Source: Glo-17 sp964637835 (GTDB lineage Bacteria > Krumholzibacteriota > Krumholzibacteriia > LZORAL124-64-63). From it: a stretch of 20,789 nt of DNA. Positions 14,960-20,789 of this stretch are shown in pieces. Positions within the stretch are counted from its first letter, which is position 1; each line of letters opens with the position of its first letter. The notes beneath the pieces were generated by a model. The model had not been told where the DNA came from. It was given only the letters and a program-made list of their open reading frames with translations, and ran no database searches. The translations under genes and the position numbers were made by a program. The DNA lies in contig CAZWYF010000051.1 in assembly GCA_964637835.1 (NCBI GenBank), forward strand, positions 1 to 20,789, given 5' to 3'.

Positions 14960-15487
14960 GTGAACTGTCCGGCCTGCGGACATGCCCTCAGCGCCCATGA
15001 GGTGGGCGAGATCACCGTCGATGTCTGCCGCGGAGGCTGCGGCGGCATCTGGTTCGATGCGCAGGAACTGCAGCGCATGGACGAGCCCACCGAGCCGGTG
15101 CCGGACGGTCTGCTGGAGGTGGACCGCGATCCGGCCGTGGCCGTCGATCCCGAGGCGCGCCGGCACTGCCCGCGCTGCCCCGAACTGGTGATGATGCGCC
15201 ACTGGTTCACGGTCAAGCGTGCGGTGGTGGTGGACGAGTGCCCCGGCTGCGGCGGTTTCTTCCTCGACCACGGCGAGCTGGCCGCCATCCGCGAGCAGTT
15301 CGACAGCGAGGACGCCCGCCGCGACGCCGCGCGCGAGGCCTTCGACCGGATGTTCGAGGAGCAGCTCGGCACCGAGGCGAAGGCCAGCGCCGAGGCCGTC
15401 GCCCGATCGCGCCGGTTCGCGGGGATGCTGAAGGTGCTGTTGCCGAGCTGGTGGATCCCTGGCAAGCAGACCTGGGGCGCTTACTGA
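14960..15487 (+). CDS. Double zinc-ribbon protein (TFIIB-type zinc-binding, zf-TFIIB family)
   Basis: A 175-residue protein starting at GTG 14960, with GGGGAGG six bases upstream. It has two zinc ribbons. The first uses Cys3/Cys6 (NCPACG) with Cys23/Cys27 (CRGGCGGIWFD). The second uses Cys70/Cys73 (HCPRC) with Cys94/Cys97 (ECPGCGGFFLDHGEL). The W/F-x-D/H-x-x-E-L ending after each knuckle is the zf-TFIIB hallmark. A charged helix (110-150) and a short hydrophobic, Trp-containing tail (LPSWWIP, 161-167) follow. Proteins of this family are widespread and poorly characterised, and a role in nucleic-acid or protein binding is only an inference. Confidence 0.85.
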   Translation: MNCPACGHALSAHEVGEITVDVCRGGCGGIWFDAQELQRMDEPTEPVPDGLLEVDRDPAVAVDPEARRHCPRCPELVMMRHWFTVKRAVVVDECPGCGGFFLDHGELAAIREQFDSEDARRDAAREAFDRMFEEQLGTEAKASAEAVARSRRFAGMLKVLLPSWWIPGKQTWGAY

Positions 15488-15519
15488 CCGCGACCGACCC
15501 GGCGGCCTTCCCCGCGACA

Positions 15520-15536
15520 CCCCGCGTCTTGCGGGG
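15520..15536 (+). terminator. Terminator-like hairpin after the zinc-ribbon gene
   Basis: CCCCGC (15520-15525) and GCGGGG (15531-15536) make a 6-bp stem around GTCTT. It is 32 bp after the stop and just before the long stem-loop that leads into the PHP gene. No good T-tract follows. Confidence 0.4.
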
Positions 15537-15537
15537 C

Positions 15538-15617
15538 GGGCTGTCCTCGCCTTTGATGTCCGCAGGTCGTCGGCGACGGCGGCCCCGGAGAGACGCATCC
15601 TGGCGTGAGGACAGCCC
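15538..15617 (+). promoter_or_regulatory. Long stem-loop leader enclosing the ribosome-binding site of the PHP gene
   Basis: GGGCTGTCCTC (15538-15548) is perfectly complementary to GAGGACAGCCC (15607-15617), which ends one base before the GTG start at 15618. Inside, GCC/GGC (15549-15551 with 15602-15604), GATG/CATC (15555-15558 with 15596-15599) and CGTC/GACG (15568-15571 with 15575-15578) extend the structure. The only Shine-Dalgarno candidate, GAGGA (15607-15611), is buried in the outer stem. This suggests translation control by RNA structure. Confidence 0.6.
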
Positions 15618-16373
15618 GTGAACCACCAAGCCCCCGAGCCTGCCGATCTGGTGCGCCCCTGCGACATCCGCGGGCTGCTCCATGCGCACACTCGCTACGC
15701 GGATGGCGCGCACTCCCTGCGCAGGATGGTGGAGACCGCCCAGGCGCTGGGGCTGGAGTACCTCGGGGTGTCGGACCACCTGCGCTCCGAGCTGCATCCC
15801 GATGGCCTGGACCTGGCCGGGGAGATCGCCCAGCAGGCGGAGATCACGGCGCTGCGCGAGGAGTTCCCGGATTTCACCCTCATGCACGGCATGGAGGTGG
15901 ACGCCGCGAGTGACGGTTCCCTCGACCTGCCGTTCGGACTCCGCGGCAACCTCGACTACCTGCTTGCCGCCCTGCCGGCTCCCAACGGCCACAGCAAGGA
16001 GTCCTACACCGAGGCCGCCTTGCGCCTGATCCAGAACCCGGACGTGGACATGGTGAGCAAGCCGCTGGGCTGCTACATGGTCAGCCGGCCACCGGTGCCC
16101 CTGGACATGATGCGGGTGCTGAAGGCCGCCGCCGAGACCGGCACCGTCCTCGAGCTGGACGCCAACCCCGCCTGTGCCGAGCTGGACGGCACGCACTGTC
16201 GTCTGGCCGCCGAGCTGCAGGTGCCGCTGGCCATCAACCCCAATGCCCACCGCGCCGCCCGGCTGGTGGACTACCGCATCGGCGTGCAGATCGCGCGCGA
16301 CATGGGGCTGGTCTGCGAGCAGATCATCAACACCTATCCGGTGGAGAAGCTGCGCGGGCTGTTCGCGCGGTAG
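15618..16373 (+). CDS. PolX-type PHP-domain protein without polymerase, with altered metal site
   Basis: A 251-residue protein starting at GTG 15618, directly after the leader stem. The order of motifs follows the C-terminal PHP domain of bacterial PolX: LLHAHTRYADG (20-30; His22, His24, Asp29), LGVSDH (49-54; His54), HGMEVD (90-95; Glu93), TVLELDANPACAELD (176-190) and INPNAHRAARL (206-216; His211). PHP domains are metal-dependent phosphoesterases or nucleases. The DNA polymerase half is absent. Several expected ligands differ: the His of the 'IAHPTGR' block is Lys148 (VSKPLG), the Asp of the 'DAH' block is Asn209, and the 'SIH' His is replaced in LLAALPAP. It may have a reduced metal set or changed activity. 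The hybrid kinase gene converges 37 bp downstream. Confidence 0.85.
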   Translation: MNHQAPEPADLVRPCDIRGLLHAHTRYADGAHSLRRMVETAQALGLEYLGVSDHLRSELHPDGLDLAGEIAQQAEITALREEFPDFTLMHGMEVDAASDGSLDLPFGLRGNLDYLLAALPAPNGHSKESYTEAALRLIQNPDVDMVSKPLGCYMVSRPPVPLDMMRVLKAAAETGTVLELDANPACAELDGTHCRLAAELQVPLAINPNAHRAARLVDYRIGVQIARDMGLVCEQIINTYPVEKLRGLFAR

Positions 16374-16376
16374 AGA

Positions 16377-16402
16377 GCGCCGGCCGGCGCCGCGATGGCG
16401 CC
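16377..16402. terminator. Bidirectional terminator-like palindromes between PHP and kinase genes
   Basis: GCGCCGGCCGGCGC (16377-16390) is a perfect palindrome. It overlaps a second hairpin, GGCGCC (16386-16391) with GGCGCC (16397-16402) around GCGAT. Together they fill the 37 bp between the convergent stop codons. No T-tract is present. Confidence 0.5.
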
Positions 16403-16410
16403 AGGTGGCC

Positions 16411-19400
16411 CTAGGTGGCGACGGGCTCGGCGAGGAACTGGTCCAGGATATCCCGCAAGACCCGCTTGTTCACCGGCTTGCTCGCGAAGCCGTCCATGCC
16501 CACGGCCAGGCAGGCGTCGCGATTCTCGCCCTGGACGTTGGCGGTCATCGCCACGATGGGTACGCGGCCCTGGTCGCCCGGGAGCTGCCGGATCCGCCGC
16601 GCGGCCTCCAGGCCGTCCATCACCGGCATCTGGCAGTCCATGAGGATGAGCTGGAAGCGCTCGGATGCCACCGCGCCCACCGCCCGACGGCCGTTCTCCG
16701 CCACGGTGACCTGGCAGCCGAGGCTCTCGAGCAGGCGGGAGGCCACCTTCTGGTTGAAGACGTTGTCCTCCACCAGCAGGACGTGGCGGACGTCGGAGAC
16801 GGCGGATGGCGCCTCGTCGGGAGCGGGCGCAGCGGTCGGGCCGGCGTCGGCACCGTCCTCGTCCAGGCCCGCCCCCGGTCGTGGACCTGAAGGCGACTCC
16901 ACCAGGCCGGCGGTGAGCCGGGCCAGCTCCTCTTCCGTCAGGTCGATGGGGACCGCCGGTGCGGCGGTTCCGGCCGCGTCGCCATGGGCGGGTCCTCCCG
17001 GGAACGACCCCGCCGGCTGTCCCGTCGCCAGCAGCGTGCGCAGGCGGCGGCGGAGGGTGCCGCGGCGCAGGGGCTTGTGGACCACGGCAGCCCAGCCCTC
17101 GGCGGCCAGGACGTCGGAGTCGCGGTGGTCGCCATAGGGCGGCAGCAGGATCAGCCGCGGCTGGATCTCCGGCGGGCGGGCGGCGACGGCCTCGCGGATC
17201 GCCTCGAGCTGCAGGCTGTCGAGCTGCGCATCCACCAGCACCACGTCGCAGGGGCTGGCGCCCACCAGCAGGCTGCAGGCCGCCGGAGCGTCCGGTGCGG
17301 TGTCGCCGATGAGTCCGAGGTCGGCGAGGTCGCAGGCGGCGGCCTGGCGGGCGGCGGGGTCGGCCAGGACCACGAGGTAGCGGCGATCCGCCAGCCCGGG
17401 ATCCGGCAGCGGCTCGCGATCGCGCCCGGGAGCGCAGGCGAGGGGCACCGTGATCACGAACGTGGTGCCACGACCCACCTCGCTGGACAGCGTGATGGTG
17501 CCGCCCATGAGAGCGACGAGCTGCCGGCAGATGGCCAGACCCAGTCCGGTGCCGCCGTACTTGCGGGTGTGGGAGGTGTCGGCCTGGGTGAACTTCTCGA
17601 AGATGGCCTCGTGCTTGTCGGCGGGGATGCCGATGCCCGTGTCGGCCACCTCGAAGATGCACGCGCCGTCCTCGGAATAGCCCACGCGCAGCGCCACGTG
17701 GCCGCTCTCGGTGAACTTGATGGCGTTGCCCAGGAGGTTCAGGAGCACCTGCTTCAGGCGCACCGGATCGCAGAGGACGGTCCGCCGCGCCGCGGGGGCC
17801 AGGTAGTAGACCAGTTCCAGGCCCTGCTGCTGCGCGTTGTAGGCCATCATGTCCACGACCTCGGTCATCAGGGCCGGCAGGTCCACGGTGGTCTGGTCGA
17901 GGGTGAGCTGGCCGGCCTCGATGCGGGAGACATCGAGGACGTCGTTGATCAGGCCGAGGAGCGCGTCGCTGGCCTGCTGGATCATGTCCAGGTACTGGAC
18001 CTGCTCGGCGGTGGGCTCGAGGCCGCGCAGGATGTCGGCCAGGCCCACCACCGCGTTGAGCGGCGTGCGGATCTCGTGGGACATGTTGGCCAGGAACTCG
18101 CTCTTGGCCTGGCTGCTGGCCTCGGCCTGCTCCTTGGCCTGCTGCAGGGCAGCGATGGCGTCCACGCGAACACGTGAGCCGGTGTACAGGTCGGCGAGGG
18201 CGGTCAGGACACGGCGCGAGCTGGCGAGGGTGGCCGTGTCGGGCGTGTGCGGGAAGTGGGCGCCGAGGATGCCGTGCAGCTCGCCCTCCGGGGTGAAGAC
18301 GGGGGCGAGGATGAGATAGCGGACCCCGAACCGGTCGGCGGCCTGGTTGAACGACTCCATGGGCGCGCGCTGGTGGACGGCGTCGTAGGTCACGGTCTCG
18401 CCCGCACCGAGGCGGGCGATGACCCAGGCGAGGCGGCGCAGGTCATGGGTGGGCTGCAGGGGGGTGTCGCCGTCGTGCCAGAGGTGACGCTGCCGGGCGA
18501 GGCCGGCGTCGGGGTCGTTGTGGTAGATGAAGACGGAGTCGGCGCCGCAGCCGCGGCCCACCTCGCCGAGCACGTCGGCCATGGTCTGGTCGAAGCCGGC
18601 GGCGGAGGTGCGCACCAGCATGGCCAGGCAGCGGCGCAGGGTGCGCTCGCTGCGCAGGCGATCCTCGAGCTGCCGCTCGGCGGCCTTCAGGGCGGTGATG
18701 TCGGTGGCCACGCCCAGGACCTGATCCGGCTCGCCGTCGATGGCGGGCAGCAGCTGGGTGACCAGCTGCAGGCAGTGCTCGCGGCCCTCGGCGTCGAGGA
18801 TCCGCGCGCCGGGATGACGGAGGGTCTTGCCCTCGGCGAGCACGCGGCGGTCGATGGTCAGGTTGCGCTCGACGAGGTCGGGATCCAGGGGGAGGTCCTG
18901 CAGGCGTTGGCCTTCCAGCTCCTCGCGGGTGCCCCCGATGAAGGTGGCCGCCGCGGTGTTCAGCAGGCGGTAGCGGCCGGAGGCGTCCCGGGCATGGACG
19001 GGGGCGGGCAGGGCATCGAGCACCCGCCGCAGGTAGGCGCGCTCGCGGTTCTGGATGCGCAGCGCCGCGCCGCGGGCCAGGTCCACGCTCAGCCCCAGCA
19101 GGGGAATGAGGTAGGCGCACCAGTGGAGCATGGCCGTGAGGTTGAACATGGCCGCGTGGGGCTCGAACTCCGGCCAGGCGAAGCGCACCTGGTTGGCGAT
19201 CAGCGGCACGAAGCCCGCCAGGACGGCCACCACGTAGGCCGGCGCCGGCCGTCGATACAGCTCCGGGACCAGCATCAGCCCACAGGTGAGGTAGATGATC
19301 ACCTGGGCGCCGTGCAGGGCGCGGATCACCGCCTCGCTCGGCTCGTGGTGGCGCAGGACGCCGTGGTCGATGGCCAGGGCCGCCACGCCGAGCAGCACCA

Positions 19401-19869
19401 GGGTCGCCAGGGGCGCCCGCTGCCAGTGCAGGCGGTGGCGGATCCGCACCGCGATGCATCCGGCCAGGATCACCAGGGTGCCCAGGGCGTGGGCGAACTG
19501 CTCGGCGTGGAAGACCCGTCGGCGGAACATGTACTCGGGCATGCCCCCGGGGGGCAGCTCGATGAGCTGGATGCCGCCCACCGCGGCGGAGACCGCCAGG
19601 GCCACCGCCAGCAGCGCGATCCCGCCCTCGTCGGTCTGGCTGCGGCGCAGACCCCAGTAGAGCACCAGGCCCAGGGCGCCGCCCAGCATGAGCACCAGGT
19701 CCAGGCGCAGGACGGCGCCGTCGAGGTTGTAGCCCGCGAAGGTGTCGCCCACGCCACCGAGGTCCATGGCGAGGAACCGGAAGCCCACCATCTCCATGCC
19801 GATGGGCCCGAGGGCGCACAGCATGGCGACGGCGAAGAGGCTGATCACCAGATGGCGGGTGGGGTTCAT
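16411..19869 (-). CDS. Membrane-bound hybrid histidine kinase (8TM-PAS-GAF-HisKA-HATPase-REC-REC)
   Basis: An 1152-residue sensor kinase. Eight hydrophobic segments lie between residues 6 and 265 with no large periplasmic domain, suggesting sensing within or near the membrane. A PAS domain follows (about 277-395), then a GAF-like domain (about 408-565) and a short coiled-coil linker (570-590). HisKA carries the phospho-acceptor His598 (MSHEIRTPLN). The ATPase has NLLGNAIKFT (711-720), DTGIGIP (743-749) and GGTGLGLAI (772-780). The first receiver (about 829-946) is degenerate. The second (about 1027-1147) is intact, with Glu1034/Asp1035, phospho-acceptor Asp1078 (LMDCQMP) and Lys1131. The ATG at 19869 has only a distant GGGAG upstream. 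No HPt protein or response regulator is adjacent, so it is an orphan in this window. The stimulus is unknown. Confidence 0.93.
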   Translation of the reverse strand: MNPTRHLVISLFAVAMLCALGPIGMEMVGFRFLAMDLGGVGDTFAGYNLDGAVLRLDLVLMLGGALGLVLYWGLRRSQTDEGGIALLAVALAVSAAVGGIQLIELPPGGMPEYMFRRRVFHAEQFAHALGTLVILAGCIAVRIRHRLHWQRAPLATLVLLGVAALAIDHGVLRHHEPSEAVIRALHGAQVIIYLTCGLMLVPELYRRPAPAYVVAVLAGFVPLIANQVRFAWPEFEPHAAMFNLTAMLHWCAYLIPLLGLSVDLARGAALRIQNRERAYLRRVLDALPAPVHARDASGRYRLLNTAAATFIGGTREELEGQRLQDLPLDPDLVERNLTIDRRVLAEGKTLRHPGARILDAEGREHCLQLVTQLLPAIDGEPDQVLGVATDITALKAAERQLEDRLRSERTLRRCLAMLVRTSAAGFDQTMADVLGEVGRGCGADSVFIYHNDPDAGLARQRHLWHDGDTPLQPTHDLRRLAWVIARLGAGETVTYDAVHQRAPMESFNQAADRFGVRYLILAPVFTPEGELHGILGAHFPHTPDTATLASSRRVLTALADLYTGSRVRVDAIAALQQAKEQAEASSQAKSEFLANMSHEIRTPLNAVVGLADILRGLEPTAEQVQYLDMIQQASDALLGLINDVLDVSRIEAGQLTLDQTTVDLPALMTEVVDMMAYNAQQQGLELVYYLAPAARRTVLCDPVRLKQVLLNLLGNAIKFTESGHVALRVGYSEDGACIFEVADTGIGIPADKHEAIFEKFTQADTSHTRKYGGTGLGLAICRQLVALMGGTITLSSEVGRGTTFVITVPLACAPGRDREPLPDPGLADRRYLVVLADPAARQAAACDLADLGLIGDTAPDAPAACSLLVGASPCDVVLVDAQLDSLQLEAIREAVAARPPEIQPRLILLPPYGDHRDSDVLAAEGWAAVVHKPLRRGTLRRRLRTLLATGQPAGSFPGGPAHGDAAGTAAPAVPIDLTEEELARLTAGLVESPSGPRPGAGLDEDGADAGPTAAPAPDEAPSAVSDVRHVLLVEDNVFNQKVASRLLESLGCQVTVAENGRRAVGAVASERFQLILMDCQMPVMDGLEAARRIRQLPGDQGRVPIVAMTANVQGENRDACLAVGMDGFASKPVNKRVLRDILDQFLAEPVAT

Positions 19870-20424
19870 GGACGCCAGTCTGCTCCCGGGTTGCTGGTCC
19901 TTGCCGGGGTATCGGCCGTGGGGCGGGCGAGTTGAAAGGATTCTTTAAGCTTCCGGGACCGCCGCGCCACCGGATCGCGACCATCCGCCGGCCGGCCGTC
20001 GCCGGGGCGGGACAGGCGCGGCGATGGTGCCTGTCGCGGGGGACGGCGCGCGGTCTGGTCGCGGTCCCGGGCCCGGCCGACGCGGCGGCCAGCATCCCGA
20101 CAAGTGACGTGACCGCAGCATCATGGCCCGCCTGGCGGGCGGACCGGGTAGATGTGGGCGCTCCCCTTGCAGCGCGGGGGCACCACCGGCCGTCGCGTCC
20201 GGCCCCACGGGGGCCGGCGCCGGTCGCGGATCCGGCCGCCGGCGCGGCCCGAACCCCGGTGCCCCTGCCTGCACGCCCGCGGGGCCGCCCAGCCGCCGGC
20301 CGATCCCGACAGCTCGGGGCTGCATCGCCTTTTCGGCGCCGCGCCCGGTCCGCGGTCCGCGGGTCCGTCCCGCCCCGCACCGGGCGACGGCGTCCGGCCG
20401 GGGGCGGCGGCCGGTGGGAGCCTC
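19870..20424. other. About 550-bp stretch without a recognisable gene
   Basis: Between the kinase start and the 25-bp repeats I see no gene on either strand. The open frames here give only Arg/Pro/Ala/Gly-rich translations with no motif. A small AT-rich patch, TTGAAAGGATTCTTTAAGC (19932-19950), is the only compositional break and might contain the kinase promoter, though no convincing -35/-10 pair is seen. Confidence 0.6.
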
Positions 20425-20499
20425 GCGAGTGTTGACCGGAGGTAGCATCGCGAGTGTTGACCGGAGGTAGCCTGGCGAGTGTTGACCGGGGGGTATGAC
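20425..20499. repeat. Three 25-bp direct repeats upstream of the antitoxin gene
   Basis: GCGAGTGTTGACCGG begins at 20425, 20450 and 20475, exactly 25 bp apart. The first two copies continue identically as AGGTAGC, while the third diverges into GGGGTATGACC. Each copy holds TTGACC, and in the third copy that serves as the -35 of the promoter. The position suggests operators for the RHH protein encoded next, or successive duplications of a -35 region. Confidence 0.8.
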
Positions 20500-20511
20500 C
20501 AGAGTTATACT
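20482..20511 (+). promoter_or_regulatory. Strong sigma-70 promoter giving a probable leaderless antitoxin mRNA
   Basis: TTGACC (20482-20487), an 18-base spacer and TATACT (20506-20511) form the best consensus promoter in the window. The expected transcription start, about seven bases after the -10, coincides with the ATG at 20518. No Shine-Dalgarno precedes that ATG. Confidence 0.75.
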
Positions 20512-20517
20512 ATGGAC

Positions 20518-20789
20518 ATGAAGACTGCCATCTCCTTGCCCGACCCGCTGTTCGCGGCCGCCGAGCGTGCGGCCCGGGAGCTGGGCGTCTCCCGCAGCGA
20601 GCTCTATCGCCGCGCCCTGGTCCGCTTCCTCGAGGAGCACGGCGACGCGACGACCACCGCCCGGCTCGACCGCGTCCATGACCCGGAGGCCCCGGGTACC
20701 CCGGAGGCCCCGGGTGCACCGGATGCCCCGGGTACCCCGGGTACCCCGGACACCCCAGGCCGTCTCGATCCCGTGCTCGAGGCCCTCCA
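20518..20789 (+). CDS. MazE-like ribbon-helix-helix (CopG-type) antitoxin, 3'-truncated by window edge
   Basis: Ninety codons are visible before the window ends. The start MKTAISLPDPLFAAAERAA, then RELGVSRSELYRRALVRFLEEH (residues 20-41), is a ribbon-helix-helix DNA-binding domain: beta strand KTAISLP, then two helices split by LGVSRSE. It closely resembles mycobacterial MazE6-type antitoxins, which begin MKTAISLPDETF. After LDRVHD comes a Pro/Gly/Ala repeat (residues 56-81), then RLDPVLEAL, which resembles the start of the toxin-binding tail in such antitoxins. A MazF-type toxin would be expected just beyond the window but is not seen. An in-frame ATG at 20512 exists but lies upstream of the predicted transcription start. 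Autoregulation through the upstream repeats is inferred. Confidence 0.8.
   Translation, partial: MKTAISLPDPLFAAAERAARELGVSRSELYRRALVRFLEEHGDATTTARLDRVHDPEAPGTPEAPGAPDAPGTPGTPDTPGRLDPVLEAL
20683..20760. repeat. 18-bp in-frame tandem repeat in the antitoxin linker
   Basis: Codon-aligned units encode PEAPGT, PEAPGA and PDAPGT, followed by shortened units PGT and PDTPG. They separate the RHH DNA-binding domain from the presumed toxin-binding tail. Confidence 0.8.

Noticed and set aside
18247..19935. A plus-strand 562-codon frame antisense to the hybrid kinase
   Set aside because: Same His/Gln/Gly/Val antisense composition and no motif. The kinase frame is complete with all catalytic boxes.
20152..20445. 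Small plus-strand frames before the antitoxin gene
   Set aside because: Arg/Pro/Ala-rich low-complexity translations without ribosome sites or motifs.
20425..20499. Possible replication-origin iterons
   Set aside because: Only three copies, next to an RHH antitoxin promoter, with no rep or parA gene and no AT-rich unwinding region. Operators or duplicated promoter parts are more likely.

Overview
The window is one high-GC (about 70% by eye) bacterial chromosomal segment of 20.8 kb. A lipoprotein with a classical lipobox, an exported HtrA protease, an atypical 2-Cys Tpx peroxidase and a large membrane hybrid histidine kinase suggest a diderm, Gram-negative-type bacterium. Nothing in the sequence fixes the phylum. 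There are no rRNA or tRNA genes, no CRISPR array, no transposase and no phage genes. I count 15 confident complete genes, two edge-truncated ones (a ferredoxin tail at the left, a MazE-like antitoxin at the right) and one doubtful small ORF.

Layout. 1-3404 (+): end of a ferredoxin gene, an HtrA/DegQ-type protease, then a family-4 glycosyltransferase. 3405-4584: an unusual 1.2-kb gene-poor stretch with an AT-rich island, a pair of 23-bp direct repeats 414 bp apart, and several short tandem repeats ending in a 20-unit 12-bp array. 4585-6477 (-): a phosphate module, Na/Pi cotransporter followed by a separate PhoU-like protein, with a Pho-box-like direct repeat upstream. 6819-9345 (+): peptide deformylase, a small helical protein of unknown function, pyruvate kinase. 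9377-10504 (-): AI-2E/PerM-family membrane protein. 10805-11972 (+): cyclophilin and Tpx. 12079-14732 (+): RlmL-type rRNA methyltransferase, a lipoprotein with a beta-propeller-like body, and a free-standing DsrE/YedF-type domain, tightly packed. 14960-16373 (+): a double zinc-ribbon protein and a PolX-type PHP protein behind a long stem-loop leader. 16411-19869 (-): hybrid sensor kinase. 19870-20517: no gene recognised, but three 25-bp direct repeats at its right end. 20518 onward (+): MazE-like ribbon-helix-helix antitoxin with a strong promoter that appears to give a leaderless mRNA.

Most genes are housekeeping or stress functions: protein quality control (HtrA, Def, cyclophilin, Tpx), central carbon metabolism (Pyk), phosphate uptake, RNA modification, and sensing. 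The unusual signal is a layer of short tandem repeats: at least eleven arrays, with units of 11-25 bp, lie between genes and inside protein linkers while catalytic domains are untouched. Other points worth following are the structured leader and eroded metal site of the PHP gene, the Pho-box-like site, and the promoter/repeat arrangement of the terminal antitoxin gene.
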